From: an uncultured Lutibacter sp.
GTDB lineage: Bacteria > Bacteroidota > Bacteroidia > Flavobacteriales > Flavobacteriaceae
NCBI RefSeq assembly: GCF_937891065.1
Contig: NZ_CALAEQ010000004.1
Location: forward strand, 1-36,642
Length of the DNA: 36,642 bases
Direction of reading: 5' to 3'
Shown: positions 15,998-24,762 of the stretch, in pieces
Layout of the letters: each line of letters opens with the position of its first letter
Position numbering within the stretch: the first letter of the stretch is position 1
Notes under the pieces: model-generated
What the model saw: only the letters and a program-made list of their open reading frames with translations
What the model was told of the DNA's origin: nothing
Databases searched by the model: none
Made by a program: the position numbers and the translations under genes

Positions 15998-18751
15998 TTA
16001 AAATCTTACATATAAATTTAAATAGAATGAAGTATTGTTTCCGTACCAATATTTTGGTCCGAAAATGGGTTTATTTAATTGTTTGTCTTGCTTTAATTCA
16101 GGATAATTTGCATTTCTGGATTGTTCAAAACCACCTGTTTTAAAAAGTTCTCCCAACACATTATTAATCCCCAGAAAAAAACCAGCATAATTATGATTTA
16201 TTAACCACGATTTTCCACCTACAAGATTGACTAGAAAAGCATCATCAAATTTTTCTTGTGCTAACAATGAATTTACTTGCTCTTGAGTGACTTCAACTCC
16301 GGTTTCATCATCTACAAATGGCACACCATCCGAATCTGTATAAAAATTATCAGTTCGTAATAATGGGGAAATGTCTAAATAATTATTTGATAAAAAATTA
16401 GTGCTTGCCTGAAACCACCAAAAATTTGGATCGCGATATTCAAAACCTAAAGAATAAGCTCTTTGTGGAGTTCCTGAAATGCGATAATCTTTTAAATAGG
16501 CAGTTCCGAAATTGCTATCTTCATCTGTAAAACTTTCAGATTGTAGATACAATTGCGGATTATTATCATACGTAAATTGCCCAAAACCTCCTGCTCCTAA
16601 TAATTTAATAGATGAAGTAACTTGGTATTCAAAACTTAGTTCTGCGCCAATATTCTTTTTATCAACGCCCGTTATAATTTCATTTACAAAATCGGCTTGA
16701 TCACCTAATAATCCTTCCGCAAAAAAGAACGAAGTTTCAATAGCATCGTTAAATTTGGTGTAATAAGCAGTAATTCTTGATTGAAATTTTGAAGACCTAA
16801 AAATATAACTTATATCACCCGTCATTATTTTTTCGCTTGTTAAATCTGGTGTTATATTATTGTTTACTCTTGAATTTGAAAAAGCAGTTCTAATTGTTGG
16901 AGCATTTGAAATAAAAGCACCATTCATAGTTACTAAATGTCTACCCGTAAACTTATAGGTGAAACCACTTTTTACACTAAAATCTGAAAATGATAATTTT
17001 TCACTTTTCCCAAAAGAATTAGTTGAATAGGTGCCGTTTTGATACAAACCATCTCGTTGATAATTGGTAGCTTTAAAATTTAATCCAACAAAGTAATCCA
17101 ACTTTCTTTTGGTGAATTGCAATTGAGCAAAAGCGCTTGCAACAGAAGATTTGATGTTATAATTATATTGAAATTTATCATTTATCCCTACCACTCTATT
17201 TGGATTATTTAAATCATTTTGTTGTTCATTTCCTTCAGCATATTGATCTAAATCTACAAAGCCATTTCCACCTAATAAATCTAACATATTCCCATAATTT
17301 TCTGAAGTTAAATTTCGAAAAGAAACACCAGCATTTAAATTTATATTTTTGCTTAGAGTTGAGTTATAAATTGAATTGAAAGTAATTTGGGTATCGTCGA
17401 CTCTGTCTTCATATAAATAATATAAGGAATTCCCATTATTGGCATTCACCTCATACAATTCACTCCAATTTAATTGTCCATTTTCTAAAAACTCCTGTTC
17501 CGCTAAATATGCATTAGCATAATCCAAATTATCATCAAAACGTAGATAACTACTTGGTAAATATTTCCAATAGGTTGGATCTGGATTTGGAGCATTAAAA
17601 TACCCTAAACGACTATTCCCAATATGTCCAAACTGATAAGCTACTGTTGTTTTTAATGAAGTATTTTCTTTTGTGTAAAAATGACTCAACATTACAACTG
17701 GCTCTAGAATTTCTTTCATTCTCGAATTTCGTTTCTCACCTTCTTGTTCTCCCCAATAAGAGTTGTATTTATATCCTTTTAAATCGTACACTTCTTGTGT
17801 ATTTGGAGATGATTTTCCTCTTCTATTTGGTGCAACAAATGCCGTTAAATTTAAACTATGATTGTTATTTAATTTCTTTTCCACTGCTAAAAAACCTGCC
17901 CAAGCATTGTAAGAAGTTCCTTCTAAGTAACCTTCATTAGCTATTCTTCGTGAACCTGAAATAACAAAAGCCCAATTATTTTTATTCAATCCCGTGGCAT
18001 AGGTTGCCATTACCCTCCCTGTATAACTTTTATTGGTTGCAGACAATGACACTTTTGAAACTTTCTGATAATCTGAAGCTCTTGTGCTAAAATTAGTTGT
18101 CCCTAAAATTCCACCAAAAGTAATTTCTGAAGGTGCTAAACCGTTTGTAAAATCCTGATTCCTAAATGCGTCGTTCAAACCTCCCCAATCACTCCACTGT
18201 GGCCGTCCATCATACAATTTATTCATTTCAATCCCATTTATTGAAATGGTTCCGTAACTTGAATCATACCCACGAACTTTAAACCAAGCCTGACCAAAAT
18301 TAAAAGCTGCAGCCTTTAAATATGTATCTTTTGAAGATTGGAACAACCCTGCAATATAATCAGAACTTCTGTCTCCATCATCTAGCAAATCATCATCAGA
18401 TAAGGATATAATACTTGTTTCTTGCAGTTCAGATATGGAAGGATACAAAAAAACAGTACCTAAATCATAGGTTTTATTTTCAATGCACGTTATTGGAATT
18501 TTTTGTGAACTAAATCCTTCAAAAGTGATTTGAACAATTTGACTACCAATGGGGATTTTTTCAATATTAAATTCCCCATTAAGATTCGTTTCTCCAAAAA
18601 TGGAAGTGTTTTTAATTTTAATTATAGCCCCTTTTAAATTCTTTTCTGAAGTAGCGTCAACTACTTTTCCTTTAAGTGAAGTTACTGTTTGTGAAGAAGC
18701 ATTTATTGCACAGCATAGCCATACAACTGCTGTTAAAACAATTATTTTCAT
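15998..18751 (-). CDS. TonB-dependent outer-membrane receptor with N-terminal carboxypeptidase-like domain
   Basis: 917 residues. An N-terminal signal peptide (about 1-20, ending SSQ) precedes a carboxypeptidase-regulatory-like beta-sandwich (LKGKVVDATSEKNLKGAII to about 90). Then come a plug domain (about 110-225, with FKVRGYDSSYGTISINGIEM) and a long barrel rich in aromatic strands, ending with a C-terminal Phe (YLNLYVRF), the usual barrel-assembly signal. No SusD-like gene is near, so this is not a polysaccharide SusCD pair. The ligand cannot be read from the sequence. The linked lamin-tail lipoprotein and divergent nuclease/phosphatase suggest uptake of nucleic-acid products or phosphate compounds; that is inference. 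Confidence 0.93.
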   Translation of the reverse strand: MKIIVLTAVVWLCCAINASSQTVTSLKGKVVDATSEKNLKGAIIKIKNTSIFGETNLNGEFNIEKIPIGSQIVQITFEGFSSQKIPITCIENKTYDLGTVFLYPSISELQETSIISLSDDDLLDDGDRSSDYIAGLFQSSKDTYLKAAAFNFGQAWFKVRGYDSSYGTISINGIEMNKLYDGRPQWSDWGGLNDAFRNQDFTNGLAPSEITFGGILGTTNFSTRASDYQKVSKVSLSATNKSYTGRVMATYATGLNKNNWAFVISGSRRIANEGYLEGTSYNAWAGFLAVEKKLNNNHSLNLTAFVAPNRRGKSSPNTQEVYDLKGYKYNSYWGEQEGEKRNSRMKEILEPVVMLSHFYTKENTSLKTTVAYQFGHIGNSRLGYFNAPNPDPTYWKYLPSSYLRFDDNLDYANAYLAEQEFLENGQLNWSELYEVNANNGNSLYYLYEDRVDDTQITFNSIYNSTLSKNINLNAGVSFRNLTSENYGNMLDLLGGNGFVDLDQYAEGNEQQNDLNNPNRVVGINDKFQYNYNIKSSVASAFAQLQFTKRKLDYFVGLNFKATNYQRDGLYQNGTYSTNSFGKSEKLSFSDFSVKSGFTYKFTGRHLVTMNGAFISNAPTIRTAFSNSRVNNNITPDLTSEKIMTGDISYIFRSSKFQSRITAYYTKFNDAIETSFFFAEGLLGDQADFVNEIITGVDKKNIGAELSFEYQVTSSIKLLGAGGFGQFTYDNNPQLYLQSESFTDEDSNFGTAYLKDYRISGTPQRAYSLGFEYRDPNFWWFQASTNFLSNNYLDISPLLRTDNFYTDSDGVPFVDDETGVEVTQEQVNSLLAQEKFDDAFLVNLVGGKSWLINHNYAGFFLGINNVLGELFKTGGFEQSRNANYPELKQDKQLNKPIFGPKYWYGNNTSFYLNLYVRF

Positions 18752-18872
18752 AGATTTTTTTTTAAAAGTACTGTTTTTTATAATAATTGTAGTAATCTAG
18801 AAACGATTTTGTTATTTAATATATATAATGGCTCAAATATTGTTAGTAAATTAGCAACTCTTAAAACTTATT

Positions 18873-19916
18873 ATGAAACGTTATACTCTATTTTTTTTAT
18901 TCCTATTTATAGCTTCAAATCTACTTTTTAGTCAAAAAAACTATCAAATTAAAACCATCGCATTTTACAATCTTGAAAACTTGTATGATACTATAAATGA
19001 TCCCACAAAAAACGATGAAGCAAGCCCAATGATGGAAATTAAAGAAAATAGGACTGCCATTTATAAAGAAAAATTAAACAATATGGCAAAAGTGCTTTCA
19101 GAAATTGGCACTAAAGAAGCTAAAAACAGTCCCATAATTATAGGAGTTGCTGAAATTGAAAATAGAAAAGTTTTAGAAGACTTACTACAAACTAACTATT
19201 TAAAAGATAAACAATATGGTATTATTCATTATGATTCTCCAGATTTAAGAGGAATTGATGTTGCTTTATTATACCAAGAAAATCATTTTAAGCCAACTCA
19301 TCACGAAGTTTTTGAGTTAAAGTTATGGGGTGAAAATGGCATGAGAATTTATACCCGAGATCAATTATTAGTTTCGGGATATATAGATGATGAATTGATT
19401 CATGTGATTGTAAATCACTGGCCTTCAAGAAGAGGTGGTGAAGAAAAAAGCAGGTCATTTAGAGAAAAAGCAGCGTATTTAAACACTCAAATTATTGAAC
19501 AAATAAAATTGACCGATCCAAACCCAAAAATTATTATTATGGGTGATTTAAATGATGATCCAACAAATTCTAGTTTAAAAACTGTTTTAAAAACAAAAGC
19601 TATAAAAGCGAACGTAAAAGAAGGCGATATTTACAATCCAATGGAAGATATGTTTAGACGCGGGCAAAACACATTGGTATATAGAGATAATATAAATTTG
19701 TTTGATCAAATTATGTTTACTTCTCCATTGTTAACTACAACAAAAGATTATTCTACCTATAAAATGTACAAGACAAATGTTTTTAATCCTCAGTATTTAA
19801 CCACACAAACTGGAAAATATAAAGGGTATCCATATAGAAGTTTTTCTGGAAGTAATTTTATTGGTGGTTACAGTGATCATTATCCTGTGTATATGTATTT
19901 GATAAAAGAAAATTAG
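18873..19916 (+). CDS. Secreted endonuclease/exonuclease/phosphatase-family protein
   Basis: Metal-dependent phosphodiesterase fold (EEP superfamily), 347 residues with an N-terminal signal peptide (about 1-20, ending FSQ), so exported. Catalytic motifs are all present: FYNLENLYD at 31-39, Glu94 in GVAEIENR, the DLRGIDVALLY strand, His182 in NHWPSRRGG, GDLNDDP at 224-230, FDQI at 277-280 and SDHYPVY at 334-340. An intact active site predicts cleavage of DNA, RNA or another phosphodiester. Its ATG lies 121 bp from the divergent TonB receptor start, so the two may share control. A DNase, RNase or sphingomyelinase-like role cannot be told apart by sequence. Confidence 0.9.
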   Translation: MKRYTLFFLFLFIASNLLFSQKNYQIKTIAFYNLENLYDTINDPTKNDEASPMMEIKENRTAIYKEKLNNMAKVLSEIGTKEAKNSPIIIGVAEIENRKVLEDLLQTNYLKDKQYGIIHYDSPDLRGIDVALLYQENHFKPTHHEVFELKLWGENGMRIYTRDQLLVSGYIDDELIHVIVNHWPSRRGGEEKSRSFREKAAYLNTQIIEQIKLTDPNPKIIIMGDLNDDPTNSSLKTVLKTKAIKANVKEGDIYNPMEDMFRRGQNTLVYRDNINLFDQIMFTSPLLTTTKDYSTYKMYKTNVFNPQYLTTQTGKYKGYPYRSFSGSNFIGGYSDHYPVYMYLIKEN

Positions 19917-19942
19917 ATTATAATTAGCCTTACAAAATCTAC

Positions 19943-19967
19943 ACTTCGACAAGTTCAGTGTGACATT
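19943..19967. repeat. Short interspersed flavobacterial-type repeat (degenerate single copy)
   Basis: ACTTCGACAAGTTCAGTGTG followed by ACATT, in the 54-bp gap between two convergent genes. I recall near-identical intergenic words (ACTTCGACAAGCTCAGTGTG) repeated in many flavobacterial genomes; this is from memory, not a search. It contains a small ACTT-CGAC-AAGT hairpin. Only one copy is seen in this window. Confidence 0.45.
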
Positions 19968-19970
19968 CCT

Positions 19971-21668
19971 TTATTCTTCTTCTATATCTTTTAATAAAAG
20001 TTGTAAAGAAGTGTATCCATTCCAATGGTTTTCATCAATATTAAAAACAGCTTTAAATGAATTTCCGTTTGCTGTAATTTGATGTTTTTCTCCCATACTA
20101 AAGCCTATAGCATTGTATGTTTTTTGGTCTGAACCTTGAAAAATATTTAATTTTAAATGTGTTTCGTCAGCTCCCACTTTTTTACCATAACCATTATCGC
20201 GTAAGCCACCAGACATAAATATTGGTTTCATATTTTGAGGTCCAAAAGGTTCTAATTGTTTTAATATTCTGAAAAATTTTGGTGTTACTTCATCTAAATT
20301 GATTTCTGAATCTATTGAAATTTCTGGAGTTCTGAGTTCTTCAGGCAATGTATTTTTTACAACTTCTTCAAACTTTGCTTTAAAGTTTTCATAATTTGAA
20401 GGTTCTAGCGTTAAACCAGCAGCATATTTATGTCCACCAAATTGCTCAATAAACTCTGAACATTGTTCTAATGCATTATACACATCAAACCCTTTTACTG
20501 AACGTGCCGAAGCGGCTAACTTATCACCGCTTTTTGTAAAAACTAATGTTGGACGATAGTAGGTTTCTATCAGCCTAGAAGCCACAATACCAATAACACC
20601 TTTATGCCAATTTTCAGCATAAACAACCGTTGAAAAAGTTTGCTCTTCACTATTGTCTGTAATTTGTTGTAAAGCTTCATTTGTAATTGTTTTATCTAAT
20701 TCTTTTCTGTCTGTATTATTCTTTTCAATTTCTGACGCAAATTTTACAGCGGTATCAAAATCCATTTCAGTTAATAGTTCAACAGCATAATTTCCATGTT
20801 TAATTCTTCCTGCAGCATTAATTCTTGGAGCAATTATAAAAACAACATCTGTAATAGTAAATTCCTCTTTTTTAACTTGCTGAATCATGGCTTTAATACC
20901 TGTTCTTGGATTTTGATTGATTACTTGCAATCCGAAATACGCTAAAATCCTGTTTTCACCAGTTATTGGAACAATATCAGCGGCAATTGCAGTGGCTACC
21001 AAATCTAAATATTCAACTAAATCATCAATAGTTTTACCTTGGTTACTTGCCAATGCTTGCACTAATTTAAACCCTACTCCACAACCACATAATTCTTTAT
21101 ATGGATATTCACAATCTTCTTGTTTTGGGTCTAAAACAGCAACAGCATTTGGAATTTTATCTCCAGGTCGGTGATGATCACAAATAATAAAATCGATGCC
21201 TTTTTCTTTGGCGTAATTTACTTGGTCAATGGCTTTAATTCCACAGTCTAAAGCAATAATTAGTGTAATTCCATTGTCTTCAGCATAATCTATCCCTTGA
21301 AAAGAAATACCGTAACCTTCAGCATATCTATCAGGAATATAAGTGGCAACATTTGGGTGAATTGTTTTTAAGTAAGATGAAACTAATGAAACCGAAGTAG
21401 TTCCGTCAACATCATAATCACCATAAATTAATATATTTTCACCTTCTGAAATTGCTTTTTCAATTCTGGAAACAGCACAATCCATATCTTTCATTAGATA
21501 TGGATTGTGTAAATTATTTAAGTTTGGGCGAAAAAAATCTTTGGCTTGTTCAAAAGTTTCAATTCCACGATTCACTAACAATTTAGCAATGGTGTTTTCA
21601 ACTCCTAATTCTTGTGCCAATTTTGAAGTTATTTGAGGATTTATTTCGGATTTTAATGTCCAGCGCAT
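19971..21668 (-). CDS. recJ: Single-stranded-DNA-specific exonuclease RecJ
   Basis: 5'-3' ssDNA exonuclease of recombination and mismatch repair. It has 565 residues, the usual length. DHH-family motifs: DYDVDGT (84-90), IALDCGIKA (Asp141), DHHRPG (164-169), CGCGVGFKL, and later the DHHA1 signature GGHKYAAGLTL. A C-terminal OB-like region follows (LEPFGPQNMKPIF onward). All metal-binding aspartates and histidines that I can place are present. It is 35 bp downstream of the OsmC gene on the same strand and may share its transcript. Confidence 0.97.
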   Translation of the reverse strand: MRWTLKSEINPQITSKLAQELGVENTIAKLLVNRGIETFEQAKDFFRPNLNNLHNPYLMKDMDCAVSRIEKAISEGENILIYGDYDVDGTTSVSLVSSYLKTIHPNVATYIPDRYAEGYGISFQGIDYAEDNGITLIIALDCGIKAIDQVNYAKEKGIDFIICDHHRPGDKIPNAVAVLDPKQEDCEYPYKELCGCGVGFKLVQALASNQGKTIDDLVEYLDLVATAIAADIVPITGENRILAYFGLQVINQNPRTGIKAMIQQVKKEEFTITDVVFIIAPRINAAGRIKHGNYAVELLTEMDFDTAVKFASEIEKNNTDRKELDKTITNEALQQITDNSEEQTFSTVVYAENWHKGVIGIVASRLIETYYRPTLVFTKSGDKLAASARSVKGFDVYNALEQCSEFIEQFGGHKYAAGLTLEPSNYENFKAKFEEVVKNTLPEELRTPEISIDSEINLDEVTPKFFRILKQLEPFGPQNMKPIFMSGGLRDNGYGKKVGADETHLKLNIFQGSDQKTYNAIGFSMGEKHQITANGNSFKAVFNIDENHWNGYTSLQLLLKDIEEE

Positions 21669-21703
21669 AGCATTGCTTTTTCCTCAAAAATAGGTAAAAT
21701 ATT

Positions 21704-22123
21704 TTATTGTTCTATGTAAACTATTTCATGTGAAATGTCAGAAAATTTACGAAACATTTCAAAAACACCACAGTATCTATCTACAGATAAATTTACGGCT
21801 TTTTCAATTTTATCTTTTTGGAAATCGGTTCCATAAAAATTATAAATAACTTTAACTTTATCGTAAAGTTTTGGGTGTTCATCGGTTAAATCCCCTTCAA
21901 CTTCAACCTTCAATTCGGCTACTTCAGCACGCATTTTTTTAAGTAATGAAATTACATCCATAGAAGTACAACCTGCCAAAGCTGATAACATCATTGCTTT
22001 TGGACGCAACCCTTTTCCTTGTCCACCAACTTCAGGCGCTGCATCAATCATTATATTCCCTTCTGGAGCAACAGATTCAAATAACATTTGCCCTTTCCAG
22101 TTAACTTCAATTTTATTTGTCAT
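21704..22123 (-). CDS. OsmC-family peroxide-resistance-type protein
   Basis: Small thiol protein of the OsmC/Ohr superfamily, 139 residues. The two redox cysteines are present: Cys52 in LSALAGCTSMDVISLLKKMR and Cys118 in DRYCGVFEMF. This pattern fits the YhfA-like OsmC branch rather than Ohr. Members reduce organic hydroperoxides or related substrates with a thiol donor. ATG start at 22123; it is divergent from the NfeD gene. The exact substrate is unknown. Confidence 0.92.
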   Translation of the reverse strand: MTNKIEVNWKGQMLFESVAPEGNIMIDAAPEVGGQGKGLRPKAMMLSALAGCTSMDVISLLKKMRAEVAELKVEVEGDLTDEHPKLYDKVKVIYNFYGTDFQKDKIEKAVNLSVDRYCGVFEMFRKFSDISHEIVYIEQ

Positions 22124-22281
22124 AATTTTATTTTTATTTCAACTACAAATTTAAAATAATTTAAATCGATAGAACGTAACATTATTCACAAAAAAACAAC
22201 TTATAGTTAAAAGGTCGTTTTTTCTTAAAAAGTATCAGGATAATTAACAATTAAATAGTCTTAATTCTTTTTTAGATTTAG

Positions 22282-22289
22282 TATATTCG
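22282..22289 (+). promoter_or_regulatory. Weak candidate -7 element for the NfeD-flotillin operon
   Basis: TATATTCG matches TAnnTTTG in all fixed positions but one and ends 24 nt before the NfeD ATG. It is in the 190-bp divergent region, where I found nothing better on the plus strand. Confidence 0.3.
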
Positions 22290-22313
22290 ATAACTAATTA
22301 AAATTGTAAAACT

Positions 22314-22892
22314 ATGAAAGAATTATTTGCCGAAATGTCATCCTTTGAACAAGCCTATTGGATTATAGCTTTAGTTGGCTCTGCTATATTTCTTGTTATT
22401 TTTCTATTAACTTTTATTGGCGGTGGAGATGCAGATATGGATGCTGATGCTTCGGATTTTGAAGTTGATGATGGAGGTGTAGGATTTCAATTTTTTACTT
22501 TTAAGGGAATTATTGCTTTTTTTACCATTTTTGGTTGGTCAGGAATTACCTGCTTAAATAATGGTTTAACAACAACTTCTACCTTAATTATATCTACAAT
22601 TTCTGGGATAGTAATGATGATACTGACATCCTCATTATTTTATTGGATGCATAAATTAGCTGAATCAGGTACGTTAAAAATGAAAAATGCCATTGGTGTT
22701 ATTTGTGAAGTTTATTTACCAATTGGAGCAAAACGCTCTAAAATGGGGAAAGTACAAATAAAAGTTCAAGGTAGTTTACGCGAACTTGAAGCAATTACTG
22801 ATGAACTAGAAGATTTAAAAACGGGCATGATGGTTAAAGTAACCAAAATTGTAAGTGCCGAAATATTACTTGTTGAAAAATTATCTAAATAA
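22314..22892 (+). CDS. NfeD/YqiJ-like membrane protein with C-terminal OB fold
   Basis: 192 residues: a membrane helix at about 15-37, a glycine/aspartate-rich loop (GGGDADMDADASDFEVDDGG), two more helices at about 60-105, then a soluble domain (about 120-192: AIGVICEVYLPIGA, MGKVQIKVQG, LKTGMMVKVTKI) resembling the OB fold of NfeD-type proteins. These are partners of flotillins and help their assembly in membrane microdomains. It is 8 bp upstream of the flotillin gene, the classic NfeD-flotillin pair. The ATG start matches the operon start. Closest kin are likely YqiJ/YuaF types without a protease domain. Confidence 0.85.
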   Translation: MKELFAEMSSFEQAYWIIALVGSAIFLVIFLLTFIGGGDADMDADASDFEVDDGGVGFQFFTFKGIIAFFTIFGWSGITCLNNGLTTTSTLIISTISGIVMMILTSSLFYWMHKLAESGTLKMKNAIGVICEVYLPIGAKRSKMGKVQIKVQGSLRELEAITDELEDLKTGMMVKVTKIVSAEILLVEKLSK

Positions 22893-22900
22893 AAATAACT

Positions 22901-24331
22901 ATGAATTTAACATCACTTTTTTTACCTCTGCAATCTGGAGTAACAGCTGTTTATTTAATTGGAGCAGTTGCTTTTATATTTGTTGTATTTTTCTTTTCAA
23001 TGATAAGAAGGTACAAGCGTTGTCCGTCTGACAGAATATTAGTCGTTTATGGAAAAACTGGAGGAGGTCTATCCGCTAAATGTATTCACGGTGGTGCCTC
23101 ATTTATTTGGCCAATAATTCAAGATTATGAATTTTTGGATTTAACACCAATGTCTATTGAAGTAAACTTAACAAATGCTTTAAGTAAACAAAATATTCGT
23201 GTAAACGTACCTTCACGTTTTACAATTGGTATTTCAACTGAACCAAGTGTTATGCAAAACGCCGCTGAACGTTTATTAGGTTTACAATTAGATGCTGTTC
23301 AAGATTTAGCTCAAGAAATTATTTTCGGACAGTTGCGTTTAGTTGTAGCATCGATGGATATTGAAGAAATTAATTCTGATAGAGATCAATTTTTATCTCA
23401 TATTACACATAGTGTTGAAGCCGAATTAAAAAAAGTAGGTTTAAAATTAATCAACGTAAATATTACAGATATTCATGATGAATCTGGCTATATTGAAGCA
23501 TTAGGGAAAGAAGCTGCTGCAAAAGCTATTAATGAAGCGAAGGTTTCAGTAGCGCAAAAAGTTAGAGATGGATCTATTGGTGAAGCGAACGCAATGCAAG
23601 ATCAACGTATTCAGGTGGCTGCAGCAAATGCAAAAGCTGTGCACGGTGAAAATACAGCGAAAGTACAAGTTGCAAATTCTAACGCAGACAGGAGATCACG
23701 TGAAGCTGAAGCTGAAAAAATAGCAAATGCTTCAGAAAAAGTACAAGCAGCAAAAGCATTAGAAGAAGCGTATGCAGCTGAACAAATTGCGGAAGATGCA
23801 AGAGCAAAACGTAAAGAAGCCGAGCAAGGTGCTGATATTATAGTTCCTGCTCAAATAGATAAAAGAAAAATTGAAATTGATGCAGAAGCTCAAGCTGAAC
23901 AAATTAGAAGAATTGCAAAAGGTGAAGCCGATGCTATTTTCATGAAAAAAGAAGCAGAAGCAAAAGGTATGTATGAAATACTAACCAAACAAGCCTTAGG
24001 TTTAGAACAAATTGTAAAAGCTGCTGGAGACAATGCTAAAGATGCTGTGTTATTATTAGTTGCAGATAAATTACCTGAATTAGTAAAAACACAAGCTGAA
24101 GCTATTAAAAACATTAAAATTGATAAAATTACTGTTTGGGAAAATGGTGGTGGTAAAGATGGGAAAACATCAACATCTAACTTTATATCTGGAATGTATA
24201 AAGCCGTTCCTCCTTTACAAGAAATGTTTAATATGGCTGGTATGCAATTACCAAACTATTTAAAAGGAGAAGCTGTTGAAGATTCAAAAAAAGAAGACGT
24301 TTCTGATATTTCAGAAGATAACAACGCTTAA
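22901..24331 (+). CDS. Flotillin-like SPFH-domain protein (YqiK/FloT type)
   Basis: Membrane-microdomain scaffold of 476 residues. An N-terminal membrane helix (about 15-36) precedes an SPFH domain (about 40-210: PSDRILVVYGKTGGG, IRVNVPSRFTIGIS, VASMDIEEINSDRDQF). A long alanine/glutamate-rich coiled coil follows (about 210-370), then a C-terminal tail ending in an acidic KKEDVSDISEDNNA. The length and the EA-repeat region match flotillins rather than short SPFH proteins such as HflK/C. It is downstream of its NfeD partner and followed by a hairpin and a small membrane-protein gene. Confidence 0.95.
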   Translation: MNLTSLFLPLQSGVTAVYLIGAVAFIFVVFFFSMIRRYKRCPSDRILVVYGKTGGGLSAKCIHGGASFIWPIIQDYEFLDLTPMSIEVNLTNALSKQNIRVNVPSRFTIGISTEPSVMQNAAERLLGLQLDAVQDLAQEIIFGQLRLVVASMDIEEINSDRDQFLSHITHSVEAELKKVGLKLINVNITDIHDESGYIEALGKEAAAKAINEAKVSVAQKVRDGSIGEANAMQDQRIQVAAANAKAVHGENTAKVQVANSNADRRSREAEAEKIANASEKVQAAKALEEAYAAEQIAEDARAKRKEAEQGADIIVPAQIDKRKIEIDAEAQAEQIRRIAKGEADAIFMKKEAEAKGMYEILTKQALGLEQIVKAAGDNAKDAVLLLVADKLPELVKTQAEAIKNIKIDKITVWENGGGKDGKTSTSNFISGMYKAVPPLQEMFNMAGMQLPNYLKGEAVEDSKKEDVSDISEDNNA

Positions 24332-24357
24332 AAATTTCTAAAATATTCTTAATTATA

Positions 24358-24385
24358 CTCTAGCCCTAATGAATTAGGGTTAGAG
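24358..24385 (+). other. Hairpin between flotillin and the small membrane-protein gene
   Basis: CTCTAGCCCTAAT and ATTAGGGTTAGAG form a 13-bp stem with one G-U pair and a very short loop. No U-tract follows, so processing, 3'-end stabilisation or partial attenuation is more likely than full termination. Confidence 0.5.
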
Positions 24386-24407
24386 ATTCTAAAACTACGT
24401 TTAATAA

Positions 24408-24695
24408 ATGAGTTCAGGAGCTGGTCACATTATGGACATGATGAATCGGATAAGGCAAAACGCTGCTTTAAAAGTTTCACGTAGAAATAAGTTTAAAGGC
24501 GGAAATAAATATTCAAACACAGTTGTTAAAACTGAATATAATTTTCCTGAAGTGTCAAATTCTGAATTAGAAATTATAAAAACCAAAATTAGAGAAGAAG
24601 CTTCAAAAGAGAACAAAAAACAACGAATCTATCTAATTTTATTTGCTGTTGTAGTTTTAGTTGTCTTTTTAATTTTTAATTACTTTAAAAGTTGA
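24408..24695 (+). CDS. Small conserved flavobacterial membrane protein of unknown function
   Basis: 95 residues. The N-terminus (SSGAGHIMDMMNRIRQNAAL) is followed by a basic stretch (KVSRRNKFKGGNKY), a charged helix (about 50-72) and one C-terminal membrane helix (IYLILFAVVVLVVFLIFNYF), so it looks tail-anchored with the rest in the cytoplasm. I recall that relatives in flavobacteria are sometimes labelled riboflavin synthase subunit beta; nothing in the sequence supports that. It follows flotillin by 76 bp on the same strand and is closed by a bidirectional terminator. Function unknown. Confidence 0.8.
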   Translation: MSSGAGHIMDMMNRIRQNAALKVSRRNKFKGGNKYSNTVVKTEYNFPEVSNSELEIIKTKIREEASKENKKQRIYLILFAVVVLVVFLIFNYFKS

Positions 24696-24714
24696 TTTAC
24701 AATTTATATCGCAT

Positions 24715-24746
24715 AAAAAAAGCAACTCAATTGAGTTGCTTTTTTT
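24715..24746. terminator. Bidirectional rho-independent terminator (perfect 32-bp palindrome)
   Basis: Seven A, then GCAACTCAATTGAGTTGC, then seven T: a perfect palindrome between the converging small-protein gene and lepA. T-tracts follow the stem on both strands, so it should end both transcripts. The core is related to that at 12498-12551. Confidence 0.9.
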
Positions 24747-24762
24747 CTATATAGTTAAATTT

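Noticed and set aside
15998-18751. SusC-type polysaccharide receptor
   Set aside because: No SusD partner, glycoside hydrolase or sulfatase gene is near; the partner is a DUF5689/lamin-tail lipoprotein.
20917-21174. Open frame on the plus strand within recJ
   Set aside because: Antisense shadow of a conserved gene; low-complexity translation with no motif.
24408-24695. Riboflavin synthase subunit beta
   Set aside because: The protein is a 95-residue tail-anchored membrane protein with no lumazine-synthase fold features.
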